Below, one piece after another: positions 27,406 to 38,212 of a stretch of 64,000 nt of DNA; within the stretch, counting starts at the first letter, position 1; each line of letters begins with the position of its first letter. Under the pieces are notes generated by a model. That model was not told the origin of the DNA and made no database searches. It saw only the letters and a program-made list of their open reading frames with translations. Both the position numbers and the translations under genes were made by a program. The DNA is from Gammaproteobacteria bacterium (GTDB taxonomy: Bacteria > Pseudomonadota > Gammaproteobacteria > JACKNK01), in contig JACKNK010000005.1 of NCBI GenBank assembly GCA_024234955.1, positions 186,001 to 250,000 of the forward strand. Direction: 5' to 3'.

Positions 27406-27798
27406 TGTAGGTCGGCATAAGCTCGGCGTTGTCGGCTTGATGCCTGCGATCCATGCCTCAAGCCGGCTACGTCGCTACGCGCCTTAAACCGGCCTACATC
27501 CGACGCCAAGCCCTCAAAAGCGGCCCACCCAACGGGCGACCTGTTCGGCCAAGGATGTAGGCCGGCATAAGCGTAGCGTTGCCGGCTTGGTGCCTGCGAT
27601 CCATGCCTCAAGCCGGCTACGTCGCTACGCGCCTTAAACCGGCCTACATCCGACGCCAAGCCCTCAAAAGCGGCCCACCCAACGGGCGACCTGTTCGGCC
27701 CTGGATGTAGGCCGGCATAAGCGTAGCGTTGCCGGCTTGGTGCCTGCGATCCATGCCTCAAGCCGGCTACGTCGCTACGCGCCTTAAACCGGCCTACA
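27406..27798. repeat. Array of three family B repeats with two identical-type spacers
   Basis: 93-bp copies at 27406-27498, 27556-27648 and 27706-27798 are spaced exactly 150 bases apart; the two 57-bp spacers are nearly identical as well. The first copy differs at a few bases and probably predates a duplication of the 150-bp unit. The frame is open through the array on the minus strand, giving a false 50-residue repeat protein. It fills the gap between mutS and the TPR gene. Confidence 0.9.
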
Positions 27799-27804
27799 TC
27801 GGGT

Positions 27805-30384
27805 TCAGAGTGCTTTGAGGCGGTAAATCAGATCGAGCGCGGCGCGGGGGGTGAGATCGTCGGCGTCGGTGTCGGCGAGGAGTTCTCGCAGTTCGTCGGG
27901 GGCCGGTTCCGACTTTTCCGATTCCGGCTTGGGTTCGTCGCCGAACAGGCTGAACTGGCGGTAGTCGTCCTGCACGCCGCATTTTTCCAGGTCGCGCAAC
28001 TTGTGACGCGCGGCCTGAATCACCGAACGTGGGATGCCGGCGAGCGCGGCGACCTGCAGGCCATAGCTCTGGTTGGCCGGGCCGTCCTTGACCGAATGCA
28101 GGAACACGATGCCTTCGCCATGTTCAACTGCGTCGAGGTGCACGTTGGCGATGTTCGGATGCAGGCTGGCGAGCTGGGTGATCTCGAAATAATGGGTCGC
28201 GAACAGCGTGTAGGCACCGACCTCGCGGGCCAGCCATTCGGCGCTGGCCCAGGCCAACGACAGGCCGTCGAAGGTGCTGGTGCCGCGTCCGATCTCGTCC
28301 ATCAAAACGAGACTGTCGGGGGTTGCGTTGTGCAGGATGTTGGCGGTCTCGGTCATCTCGACCATGAAGGTCGAGCGCCCGGAGGCGAGGTCGTCCGCCG
28401 CGCCGATGCGGGTGAAGATGCGATCGATCGGACCGATCACCGCACTGGCGGCGGGCACATAGCTGCCGACGTGGGCGAGCAGCACGATCAGCGCGACCTG
28501 GCGCATGTAGGTGGACTTACCGCCCATGTTCGGGCCGGTGATGATCAGCATGGTGCGGTCGCGGTGGAAATCGACGCCGTTGGGGGTGAACGGCGCGTCA
28601 CTGACCTGCTCGACCACCAGATGACGCCCGTCACGTATCCCGATGCCGGGTTCATCGACGAGTTCCGGCGCACTCAGATCGAGACGATCGGCACGTTCGG
28701 CAAAACCCGCCAGAACATCCAGTTCGGCCAGCGCATCAGCCGTAGTCTGCAACGAAGCGAGAACCACGATCAGGCGCTCGAGCAAATCGTCGTACAAGGC
28801 CTTTTCACGCGCCAGGGCACGCTCCCTGGCACTGAGCACCTTGTCCTCGAAAGTCTTCAGTTCGGGCGTGATGTACCGCTCGGCGGCTTTCAGGGTCTGG
28901 CGACGCTGGTAATCGAGCGGAATCTTGTTGGCATGACTGCGTCCGACCTCGATGTAGTAACCATGAACGCGGTTATAGGCGACCTTGAGGGTCGCGATGC
29001 CGGTACGTTCGCGCTCGCGCAATTCCAGGTCGATCAGGTATTGATCAGCGTTCTGGGACAGACCGCGCAGCTCATCGAGTTCGGCATCGTAGCCTTCGGC
29101 AATCACCCCACCGTCGCGCACCAGCACCGGCGGATTGTCGATCAATGCCGCATTCAGCAAGGCAAGGTGTTCGGGGTGGTCGCCCAGGCGTTGCCCGATC
29201 CCCGCCAGTAACGGGGAATCGATCGGCTGAATCTGCGATTGGAGCGCGGGGAGACGGGACAGCCCTTCGCGCAAGCCGGTCAGATCCCGTGGCCGGGCGG
29301 TCTTGAGCGCAATCCGGGTCAGCATGCGCTGCATGTCGCCAATGCCACGCAGGACGTCGCGGAGCGCCTCGAAGCGATGATCGTCGAGCAAGGCTCCGAC
29401 CGCGTGATGGCGGGCCTGCAACGTCGCACGATCACGTAACGGGCGGTTTATCCAGCGACGCAACAGACGCGAGCCCATCGGCGTGGCGGTGCGGTCCAGC
29501 ACACCGACCAGCGTGTGTTTGTCGTTACCGCCGAGGTTGGCTTCGAGTTCCAGATTTCGCCGGGAGATGGCATCGAGGATGACCGCCTCGTCGCTGCGTT
29601 CGATCGAGAGTCCACGCAAATGCGGCAAGGCGCTGCGCTGGGTGTCCTGCACGTATTGCAGCAATGCACCGGCTGCCGACACCGCCAACCCCAGTCCGGA
29701 GCAACCGAAACCTTCCAGATCGCGCACCCCGAACTGCCGAGTCAGAAGACGGGTAGCGGTGTCGAGCTCGAAATGCCAGGGCGGACGGCGACACAGACCC
29801 GGACGCTCCGCAACCGGCAGGGCTTCGGCCTCGTTGAACAACAACTCCGCCGGTTTCAGGCGCTCGAGTTCCGCCGACAAGGCGGTATCGCCGACGATCT
29901 CGCTGAGCAGAAAGCGCGCCCCGGACAGATCGAGCCAGGCCAAGCCATAGCGATCGCCGCTGCGGTTCACGCACATCAGCAGGTTGTCGCGTCGCTCATC
30001 GAGCAAAGTGTCTTCGGTGACCGTTCCGGGGGTGACGATGCGCACCACCTTGCGTTCGACCAGGCCCTTGGCCAGCGCCGGATCGCCGATCTGTTCGCAG
30101 ACCGCGACCGACTGCCCCATGCGCACCAGTCGCCCGAGATAATTGTCGGCGGCATGGACCGGTACCCCTGCCATCGGCAACGGTTCCCCGGCGGATTCAC
30201 CGCGCGCGGTCAAGGTGATGTCGAGCAGCTTCGCCGCCTTGCGGGCGTCGTCATAAAACAGCTCGTAGAAGTCGCCCATACGGAAGAACAGCAGCACGTC
30301 CGGGTGTTCGCCCTTGATGCGCAGGTACTGCTGCATCAGCGGCGTGTGCTGGGGCTTGCCCGTCTTGTTGGCGGCTTTGCTCAT
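27805..30384 (-). CDS. mutS: DNA mismatch repair protein MutS
   Basis: Encodes 859 residues, normal MutS length. The N-terminal mismatch-reading motif is LLFFRMGDFYELFYDDA (Phe-x-Glu), and the C-terminal ATPase has TGPNMGGKSTYMRQ (Walker A), LVLMDEIGRGTSTFDGLSLA (Walker B and signature) and LFATHYFEIT. It recognises mismatches as a dimer and recruits MutL. It ends seven bases before the repeat array and starts after the interrupted repeat at 30453. Confidence 0.97.
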   Translation of the reverse strand: MSKAANKTGKPQHTPLMQQYLRIKGEHPDVLLFFRMGDFYELFYDDARKAAKLLDITLTARGESAGEPLPMAGVPVHAADNYLGRLVRMGQSVAVCEQIGDPALAKGLVERKVVRIVTPGTVTEDTLLDERRDNLLMCVNRSGDRYGLAWLDLSGARFLLSEIVGDTALSAELERLKPAELLFNEAEALPVAERPGLCRRPPWHFELDTATRLLTRQFGVRDLEGFGCSGLGLAVSAAGALLQYVQDTQRSALPHLRGLSIERSDEAVILDAISRRNLELEANLGGNDKHTLVGVLDRTATPMGSRLLRRWINRPLRDRATLQARHHAVGALLDDHRFEALRDVLRGIGDMQRMLTRIALKTARPRDLTGLREGLSRLPALQSQIQPIDSPLLAGIGQRLGDHPEHLALLNAALIDNPPVLVRDGGVIAEGYDAELDELRGLSQNADQYLIDLELRERERTGIATLKVAYNRVHGYYIEVGRSHANKIPLDYQRRQTLKAAERYITPELKTFEDKVLSARERALAREKALYDDLLERLIVVLASLQTTADALAELDVLAGFAERADRLDLSAPELVDEPGIGIRDGRHLVVEQVSDAPFTPNGVDFHRDRTMLIITGPNMGGKSTYMRQVALIVLLAHVGSYVPAASAVIGPIDRIFTRIGAADDLASGRSTFMVEMTETANILHNATPDSLVLMDEIGRGTSTFDGLSLAWASAEWLAREVGAYTLFATHYFEITQLASLHPNIANVHLDAVEHGEGIVFLHSVKDGPANQSYGLQVAALAGIPRSVIQAARHKLRDLEKCGVQDDYRQFSLFGDEPKPESEKSEPAPDELRELLADTDADDLTPRAALDLIYRLKAL

Positions 30385-30452
30385 CCGGGGTATCTACAAA
30401 AGCGGTTAAGCGCAAAGGCTCTGGGGGAGGAAGGCTCGAAACAGCGACCGAT

Positions 30453-30600
30453 TGTAGGCCGGCATAAGCGCAGCGTTGCCGGCTTGGTGCCTTCGATCCA
30501 AGCCCCTAGGGAAGCTCTGATCTATTCATGCACGGCTCAAATGGATGGATCAGAGGTTCCTTAGCCGGCTACGTCGCTTCGCTCCTTAAACCGGCCTACA
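30453..30600. repeat. Family B palindromic repeat interrupted by a MITE
   Basis: The outer parts (TGTAGGCCGGCATAAGCG at the left, TTAAACCGGCCTACA at the right) match the other copies. Removing 53 bases plus one TA restores a 93-bp unit of exactly the standard length. It lies between glmM and mutS. Confidence 0.88.
30509..30561. mobile_element. 53-bp MITE inserted in the repeat, TA-flanked
   Basis: Terminal inverted repeats GGGAAGCTCTGATC...GATCAGAGGTTCCT, flanked by TA on both sides. The ends match the elements at 31983-32041 and 44647-44808. There is no coding capacity; movement would need a transposase in trans, possibly of the IS5 type judging by the TA-centred target and end sequence (inference). 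Confidence 0.8.
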
Positions 30601-30601
30601 A

Positions 30602-31948
30602 CTACGCTGCCCCGAATGCCGCCTGCACGACGTTGGCAAGATCCTGCGCGGTCTGCTCCACCTCGATCGCATCGCGGCCTTCAACCATGACGCGCACCAG
30701 CGGTTCGGTACCGGAGGCGCGTAACAGCACGCGACCGCGATCCGCGAGCATGGCTTCCGCATCCTTGACCGCACCGGTCACCGTGACCGAACTGTTCACA
30801 TCCACCTGCCCCTCGACCGGGACATTGATCATGGTCTGCGGGTATTTGTTCACCCCATGCAGCAACTCATGCAACGACCTGCCGGAACGCTGCACCGCCG
30901 CGAGCACCTGCAAGGCCGCGACAACACCGTCACCGGTGGTGGTCTTTTCCAGGCAGATGATGTGACCGGAGCTCTCGCCGCCGAGCATCCAGCCGTTGTT
31001 ACGCAGCATTTCCATGACGTAACGGTCGCCGACCTTGGCGCGCGCCAGATCGATGCCCCTCGCCCGCAGCGCATGCTCCAGGCCGAGGTTGGTCATCAGC
31101 GTGCCAACCACCGTGTTACCCGATAGCCGTCCGGCTTCCTTTCGGTCCGTCGCCAGCACGTACAGGATCTCGTCGCCGTCGATGATGCGCCCACGGTTAT
31201 CGACCATGATCACGCGATCCCCGTCGCCGTCCAGCGCGATACCGACATCCGCGCCATTTTCCAGCACGGCGGACACCAGCATCTGCGGTTTGGTCGAGCC
31301 ACAATCGGCGTTGATATTGGTGCCATCCGGACGGGCACACAGGGAAATAACTTCCGCACCCAGTTCACTGAACACGCTGGGCGCAGTCCGGTAGGTCGCA
31401 CCGTTGGCGCAATCCACCACGATCTTCATGCCACGAAAATTCATCGATTGCGGAATCGAGGCCTTGCAGAACTCGATGTAGCGTCCGGAGGCGTCTTCAA
31501 CACGCACCGCTTTGCCCAGACGTTTCGGGGAAACCAGCGTCATCGGTTTATCGAGTTCCGCCTCGATCGCCAGTTCGACCTCGTCCGGCAGCTTGGTACC
31601 GTCTGCCGAGAAGAACTTGATGCCGTTGTCATAAAACGGGTTGTGAGACGCGCTGATCACGATCCCGGCCGCCGCATGCAGCGTCCGTGTCAGATATGCG
31701 ATGGCCGGGGTCGGCATGGGACCAAGCAGGCGAATATCCATACCAGCGGCGGAAAGTCCGGCTTCCAGTGCCGATTCGAACATGTAGCCGGAAATGCGGG
31801 TGTCCTTGCCAATGACCACGCGGCCCCCGTGTTCGCCTGCCAGAACACGACCCGCAGCCCAGCCCAGCTTGAGCATGAATTCCGGCGTGATCACGCCCTG
31901 ACCGACGCGGCCTCGCACCCCATCGGTACCGAAATAACGGCGTTCCAT
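30602..31948 (-). CDS. glmM: Phosphoglucosamine mutase
   Basis: Encodes 448 residues from MERRYFGTDGVRG, the family start. Active-site Ser loop IVISASHNPFYDNGIK, metal loop ALDGDGDR and sugar-binding GESSGHIICL are all present; the C-terminal phosphate loop reads LRASGTEPLVRVMVEG. It converts glucosamine-6-phosphate to the 1-phosphate for UDP-GlcNAc. GGGGG is nine bases before this ATG; an ATG three codons earlier abuts it and is less likely. It follows folP across a MITE, as in the common folP-glmM pairing. Confidence 0.96.
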   Translation of the reverse strand: MERRYFGTDGVRGRVGQGVITPEFMLKLGWAAGRVLAGEHGGRVVIGKDTRISGYMFESALEAGLSAAGMDIRLLGPMPTPAIAYLTRTLHAAAGIVISASHNPFYDNGIKFFSADGTKLPDEVELAIEAELDKPMTLVSPKRLGKAVRVEDASGRYIEFCKASIPQSMNFRGMKIVVDCANGATYRTAPSVFSELGAEVISLCARPDGTNINADCGSTKPQMLVSAVLENGADVGIALDGDGDRVIMVDNRGRIIDGDEILYVLATDRKEAGRLSGNTVVGTLMTNLGLEHALRARGIDLARAKVGDRYVMEMLRNNGWMLGGESSGHIICLEKTTTGDGVVAALQVLAAVQRSGRSLHELLHGVNKYPQTMINVPVEGQVDVNSSVTVTGAVKDAEAMLADRGRVLLRASGTEPLVRVMVEGRDAIEVEQTAQDLANVVQAAFGAA

Positions 31949-31982
31949 GATCTGCATCCCCCAAGTTCAATCGTTATCGTTA

Positions 31983-32041
31983 TGGAACCCCCGACCATTC
32001 ATGCACGGCTCAGATGGATGCCTGAATAAATCGGATGTTCC
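31983..32041. mobile_element. 59-bp MITE between folP and glmM
   Basis: Inverted ends TGGAACCCCCGACCATTCAT and the complement of ATAAATCGGATGTTCC, flanked by TTA on both sides. The inner TGCACGGCTCA matches the copy at 30509. The flanking TTA on the right is the complement of the folP TAA stop, so the insertion is exactly at the end of folP. Confidence 0.7.
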
Positions 32042-32893
32042 TTATGGAAGCTCTAATTGGACCGCTGCCAGCCCGGCGACGATCGCCAGTGCATCCACGG
32101 TCTCCGCGACATCATGCACCCGCAATACCCGAGCACCGTGCAGCGCGGCGATGACTGCAGCACCGACACTGCCATGCACGCGGCCTTCGACCGGGCGATC
32201 GCCCAGAAGACTGCCGATCATGCGCTTGCGCGAGAGTCCGACCAACAATGGCAGACCGATCCCGGACAGGCGAGGCAATTGGTCAAGCAAGGTGAGATTG
32301 TGTTCCAGCGTCTTGCCGAAGCCAAAACCCGGATCGAGCATCAAGCGACGGCGTTCAATCCCTGCGGCTTCACACTGCGCGACGCGATCTTCGAGAAATT
32401 CACACACTTCCGCCACCACATCGCGATAACGGGGCCGTTCCTGCATGGTTCGCGGCGCACCCTGCATGTGCATCAGGCAAAGCGCGGCGCTGCTTTCCGC
32501 CGCAACCTGCATTGCGCCCGGTTCGCGCAACGCGCGCACGTCGTTGATCAATCCGGCCCCGACGGCAACGGCCTGGCGCATGACTTCCGCCTTGCTGGTA
32601 TCGATCGAGACAATGGTGTCGAAACGGGATCGAATCGCCTCGATCACCGGAATCACCCGCTGCAACTCTTCTTCCAGCGGCACCTCTGCGGCACCCGGTC
32701 GGGTGGACTCACCGCCCACGTCAATGATCGCCGCCCCCGCCTCCAGCATGCGCTCCGCTTGCGCGAGCGCCGCATCCAGGGCATGGAATCGGCCACCGTC
32801 ACTGAATGAGTCCGGGGTGACATTGAGAATGCCCATGACCCGTGGGCGGCTCAGATCGAGAACACGATCGGCGCATTGCAGACCAGAAATCAT
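32042..32893 (-). CDS. folP: Dihydropteroate synthase
   Basis: Encodes 283 residues. Signatures are VMGILNVTPDSFSDGGRF, AAIIDVGGESTRPGA and LMLDPGFGFGKTLEHN. It condenses 6-hydroxymethyl-dihydropterin pyrophosphate with para-aminobenzoate in folate synthesis and is the sulfonamide target. It follows ftsH and precedes glmM, the standard gammaproteobacterial order. Confidence 0.96.
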   Translation of the reverse strand: MISGLQCADRVLDLSRPRVMGILNVTPDSFSDGGRFHALDAALAQAERMLEAGAAIIDVGGESTRPGAAEVPLEEELQRVIPVIEAIRSRFDTIVSIDTSKAEVMRQAVAVGAGLINDVRALREPGAMQVAAESSAALCLMHMQGAPRTMQERPRYRDVVAEVCEFLEDRVAQCEAAGIERRRLMLDPGFGFGKTLEHNLTLLDQLPRLSGIGLPLLVGLSRKRMIGSLLGDRPVEGRVHGSVGAAVIAALHGARVLRVHDVAETVDALAIVAGLAAVQLELP

Positions 32894-32921
32894 CAGAACT
32901 TATCGATGTGGGAGAAATGAA

Positions 32922-32954
32922 AACGGCGCCCCGCGAGATCGCGAAGGCGCCGTT
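32922..32954 (-). terminator. Terminator-like hairpin after ftsH
   Basis: AACGGCGCC (32922-32930) pairs with GGCGCCGTT (32946-32954). On the minus strand the stem is followed by TTTTCATTTC. It lies 27 bases past the ftsH stop, before folP. Confidence 0.6.
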
Positions 32955-32981
32955 GATCAACGCACTGCCGGGATACGCCGA

Positions 32982-34901
<1,920 letters not shown>

Positions 34902-34958
34902 GACATAAATCTCTGCAAAACGCGCCGCTTCGGGGCGCGGAGTATGGTTTCGACCTTA

Positions 34959-35579
34959 CTACGGCTTGAAGTTCCGGGCCAGAAGATAGACCTCTCTACT
35001 TCTAGGTCTTGAAGCCTTCGGTTTGCGACTCGCCAAGCTGCCGAATACGGCCTGCATGTCGCGTCGCAAGGCCTCGAACCCGGCACCCTGGAACACCTTG
35101 ACCAGCAGATCGCCGCCCGGCTTCAACACCTCGCGGGCCAGTTCCAGGGCCAGTTCCGCGAGATACATCGACCGTGGCTGATCCACCGCCTCCACCCCGC
35201 TCATATTGGGGGCCATATCTGAAAGCACAAGGTCTACCGGCGCGTCCCCGAGGGTTTCCCGCAGAGTCTGCAGGGTCTCGTCCTCACGGAAGTCGCCGGT
35301 GATGATCTCCACGTCCGCGAGCGTATCCATCGGCAGGATGTCCAGCGCGATAACCCGTCCTCTGTGACCGACTTCACGGACCACATATTGCGACCACGCG
35401 CCGGGTGCCGCACCCAGATCGATCACGGTCATGCCCTGCCTGATCAGCTTGTCGCGCTTCTGGATCTCCTCGAGCTTGTAAACGGCACGCGAACGCCAGC
35501 CCGCCTTCTGCGCCTCCAAAACAAACTCGTCGTTAAAATGTTCCTGCAGCCAGCGGCTACTGCTCTTGCTACGTGCCAT
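34959..35579 (-). CDS. rlmE: 23S rRNA 2'-O-methyltransferase RlmE (FtsJ/RrmJ)
   Basis: Encodes 206 residues. RAVYKLEEIQKRDKLIRQG, VIDLGAAPGAWSQYV (SAM loop), DLVLSDMAPNMSG and KVFQGAGFE match RlmE, which methylates U2552 of 23S rRNA. The K-D-K-E set is visible through Lys (YKLEE), Asp (LSDMAPN), Lys (LLVKVFQG) and a late Glu. It is divergent from yhbY by 50 bases. Confidence 0.96.
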   Translation of the reverse strand: MARSKSSSRWLQEHFNDEFVLEAQKAGWRSRAVYKLEEIQKRDKLIRQGMTVIDLGAAPGAWSQYVVREVGHRGRVIALDILPMDTLADVEIITGDFREDETLQTLRETLGDAPVDLVLSDMAPNMSGVEAVDQPRSMYLAELALELAREVLKPGGDLLVKVFQGAGFEALRRDMQAVFGSLASRKPKASRPRSREVYLLARNFKP

Positions 35580-35629
35580 AACCTGATGTCCCGCGATAGA
35601 CTCGCGCGCCCTGTGTATGAGGTCTCGTC

Positions 35630-35923
35630 ATGTCCCTGAACAACGCCCAGAAAAAACACCTGCGTGGTCTTGCCCACGACCTGAATCCGGTCGTCATGAT
35701 CGGCGACAAGGGCCTGACCGACAACGTCATGAACGAAATCGCGATTGCCCTGGACCATCACGAACTGATCAAGGTGCGCATCCGTGCCGAGCGCGACGAC
35801 CGGGCCGGGATCAGTAACGAGATCGTCGCGGCAACCGGCGCCGAGATCGCACAGAGCATCGGTCAGATTCTCGTCCTGTTCCGTCGCAACCCGAAGAAAC
35901 CCAAGGTCTCCCTGCCGCTCTAA
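35630..35923 (+). CDS. yhbY: CRS1-YhbY RNA-binding protein
   Basis: Encodes 97 residues: LNNAQKKHLRGLAHDLNPVV, MIGDKGLTDNVMNEIAIALD and HELIKVRI, the CRM domain. It associates with pre-50S ribosomal particles. Divergent position next to rlmE-ftsH is conserved in gammaproteobacteria. Confidence 0.95.
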   Translation: MSLNNAQKKHLRGLAHDLNPVVMIGDKGLTDNVMNEIAIALDHHELIKVRIRAERDDRAGISNEIVAATGAEIAQSIGQILVLFRRNPKKPKVSLPL

Positions 35924-35968
35924 GCAACCCCGAGGCGCACAAACACGCGGATGACGGCGCTGCGCGAT

Positions 35969-36412
35969 TCAATTCGCCTTGCGTTGCCAGCCAACGACCA
36001 ACGCCAGACCCAGCAGGCTGTTTATCAGGTACAACACCGAAGCAATCCCGTGCAGCATCGCAAAATCGCTGCCGGCAAGCTCCCTGGGAAGGCCCGCCGC
36101 CTTCAGTGCAGCCATTTTCGGTTGCAGGACGAATTCTCCGATGGCGACCAGGAGCAGCATCACGAACAGCACGGCCCAGCGCGCACGACGTGCGCCATCG
36201 GCACGAAACCATTCGGCAACGAGCAGCACCGTCCCGGCAAACAGGCCGATGTATGCAATCGCGGCGAACATCCGACCGGCCAGCATTCCCGCGAGCATGC
36301 GGTCTTCCAGCGTCGCAAAAAGCACCGGTGCCACCACATAACCGATCACCCAGAGCCCACCGACCCACAAGGTGAGCAGAATCTGTTCCGCACCGCCGCG
36401 CCAGTCGCTCAT
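35969..36412 (-). CDS. DUF4149 membrane protein
   Basis: Encodes 147 residues with four hydrophobic helices (LLTLWVGGLWVIGYVVAPVL, IAYIGLFAGTVLLVA, AVLFVMLLLVAIGEFVL and a C-terminal one). LWVGGLWVIGYVVAPVLF is the DUF4149 signature. Function unknown. It overlaps the tsaB stop by four bases (ATGA) and ends the tsaB operon. Confidence 0.88.
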   Translation of the reverse strand: MSDWRGGAEQILLTLWVGGLWVIGYVVAPVLFATLEDRMLAGMLAGRMFAAIAYIGLFAGTVLLVAEWFRADGARRARWAVLFVMLLLVAIGEFVLQPKMAALKAAGLPRELAGSDFAMLHGIASVLYLINSLLGLALVVGWQRKAN

Positions 36413-37092
36413 CCGGCCTTGCTCGCGGCCACGTGGGTGACCTGATTGCGCAGATAAACCGGTAAGGCGTCGTCCGGGGCAACGCCGCCGCCCTTGGCAA
36501 AGATCGGCGCCGCCAGTTCGGCAATCGCCCGGGCATGCGGCAGATACGCGTCGTGAATCTCATCGACATTGGGCAAACGCGCACGCAACGCGGGACGATA
36601 ACTCCCCCATCCGGTGCCGACGCCGATTGCCGGACTCTCGTCTGCTGGCACCGCATCCGCAGCGGTGACGCGCTCTTCAGCGAGGATTTCAAGCCCGGAC
36701 TCATCGTTACGATAAGCCGCGTAGTACACCTCACCCATGCGCGCATCGATCGCGGCATGGACCCGCGTAGCCCCGAATTCACGCACCGCACCCCACGCCA
36801 TCGCAGCGAGATTGGATACCGGCACCACCGGCAGATCCAGCGCCAGGGCCAAACCCTGGGTCACACCGGTGCCGATGCGCACGCCGGTAAAACTGCCCGG
36901 TCCGCGCCCAAAGGCGATTGCGTCGAGATCCGCGCGCCCGATGCCGCCTTCGGCCAGGAGTTCTTCGATCATCGGCAAGATCAGCCGGGTGTGATCGCGC
37001 GGCGCGACCTGATAACGCCAGATTAGGGCGTCATCGACGGACAAGGCCGCCGAGCACGCCTCGGTGGCGGTATCGATCGCCAACAGGATCAA
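36409..37092 (-). CDS. tsaB: tRNA threonylcarbamoyladenosine biosynthesis protein TsaB
   Basis: Encodes 227 residues: MILLAIDTATEACSAALSVD, DAIAFGRGPGSFTGVRIGTG and VVPVSNLAAMAW are TsaB signatures. It partners TsaD and TsaE in making t6A37 of tRNAs. It overlaps the BolA-family gene and the DUF4149 gene by four bases each. Confidence 0.95.
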   Translation of the reverse strand: MILLAIDTATEACSAALSVDDALIWRYQVAPRDHTRLILPMIEELLAEGGIGRADLDAIAFGRGPGSFTGVRIGTGVTQGLALALDLPVVPVSNLAAMAWGAVREFGATRVHAAIDARMGEVYYAAYRNDESGLEILAEERVTAADAVPADESPAIGVGTGWGSYRPALRARLPNVDEIHDAYLPHARAIAELAAPIFAKGGGVAPDDALPVYLRNQVTHVAASKAG

Positions 37093-37361
37093 CGCAACTC
37101 GTCCGGGGTCTTGGCGGACATCGAGAAAGCATGGATCTCGGACTCCATCAGATCGCCGAGGGCCGCGTAGACCATGCGATGACGCTCCAGCAGGGTCTTG
37201 CCGGCAAATGCCTCGGAGACGATATCCGCGTGAAAGTGGCCGCCTCCGCCGGCGCTCGCGTGACCGGCATGCTTGGCACTGTCATCGCGAATATCCAGAT
37301 TGACCGGGGCCAGCGCCGCGCGTAGCCGGTTTTCGATTTCAGCCATGCGATCGATGCTCAT
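37089..37361 (-). CDS. bolA: BolA-family protein
   Basis: Encodes 90 residues. GHFHADIVSEAFAGKTLLER and HRMVYAALGDLMESEIHAFS are BolA-type; the His in HFHAD and HRM could bind an Fe-S cluster with a monothiol glutaredoxin. Links to iron-sulfur handling and morphology under stress are known for the family. Four-base overlaps join it to yciI and tsaB. Confidence 0.92.
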   Translation of the reverse strand: MSIDRMAEIENRLRAALAPVNLDIRDDSAKHAGHASAGGGGHFHADIVSEAFAGKTLLERHRMVYAALGDLMESEIHAFSMSAKTPDELR

Positions 37362-37660
37362 GACGGGAATACCTTCTTGAACGGTTTGACGCGGACTTTC
37401 GCGTAAACGCCTGCCGCAACGTATGGGTCCGCATCCGCCCAGGTCTGGGCTTCATCGAGGGAGGCGAACTCGGCCACCACCAGGCTTCCGCTGAATCCGG
37501 CCTGACCGGGATCTTCACTGTCGATGGCCGGATGCGGGCCGGCAATCAGCAGTCGGCCTTGCGCCTGCAAGGCCTTGAGGCGCTCCAGGTGCGCTGGCCG
37601 CGCGCTGGCACGTCGTTCCAGGCTGTTTTCGATGTCGTCACTGATGATGGCGTAGAACAT
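37358..37660 (-). CDS. yciI: YciI-family protein
   Basis: Encodes 100 residues: MFYAIISDDIENSLERRASA, RPAHLERLKALQAQGRLLIA, GSLVVAEFASLDEAQTWADA, the compact YciI ferredoxin-like fold. In other members His/Asp residues suggest an enzyme, but no substrate is known. It follows the yciB gene directly, as in E. coli's yciI region. Confidence 0.93.
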   Translation of the reverse strand: MFYAIISDDIENSLERRASARPAHLERLKALQAQGRLLIAGPHPAIDSEDPGQAGFSGSLVVAEFASLDEAQTWADADPYVAAGVYAKVRVKPFKKVFPS

Positions 37661-38212
37661 TCAGCCGCCCTCCTGTTCACTGTCGTCGTCTTTGATATGC
37701 CGGGCCAGATAAAACGCTTGCAGGATCACGAAACCGACCGTGAGGCCAGTGATGCCGAACACCTTGAAACTCGCCCAGGTATCGGTATCGAAGTTGTACA
37801 CCACATAAAGGTTGGCGAACCCGACTGCGGTGAAAAATATCGCCCAGGCGAGGTTGATGCGCATCCAGATCGGCCCCGGCACATCGATGCTTGCACCCAT
37901 CATGCGCTGAGCCAGATTCTTCTCGCCGATGAACTGGCTGCCCAGGAAGGCCGCGCCGAACAACCAGTTCAACACGCTCGGCTTCCACTTGATGAACATC
38001 TCATCCTGCAGGATCAGGGTGGCACCGCCAAACACGACGATCAGCGCGCCGGTGACCAGATGCATGGTCTCGAAACGACGATGCTTGACCCAGAACATCG
38101 CCAGTTGCAACAGCGAGGCGGCAATCGCCACCGCCGTCGCCACATAGATGTCCCAGACCTTGAGCGCGACGAAGAACAGCAGCAGCGGGAACAGATCGAA
38201 TAAAAATTTCAT
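37661..38212 (-). CDS. yciB: Inner-membrane septation protein A (YciB)
   Basis: Encodes 183 residues with about five membrane helices: MKFLFDLFPLLLFFVALKVW, LATAVAIAASLLQLA-like helix, LTLILQDEMFIKWKPSVLNW and GLTVGFVILQAFYLARHIKD. The motif FIKWKPSVLNWLFG is diagnostic. It affects cell-envelope synthesis. Starts one base from the preceding gene's stop. Confidence 0.94.
   Translation of the reverse strand: MKFLFDLFPLLLFFVALKVWDIYVATAVAIAASLLQLAMFWVKHRRFETMHLVTGALIVVFGGATLILQDEMFIKWKPSVLNWLFGAAFLGSQFIGEKNLAQRMMGASIDVPGPIWMRINLAWAIFFTAVGFANLYVVYNFDTDTWASFKVFGITGLTVGFVILQAFYLARHIKDDDSEQEGG

Noticed and set aside
27279..27761. Apparent repeat protein with 50-residue units
   Set aside because: It is merely translation of the 150-bp palindromic repeat array; no start signal.
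27406..27798. CRISPR array
   Set aside because: Repeats are 93 bp, palindromic and only three; the spacers are near-identical to each other, the opposite of CRISPR spacers.
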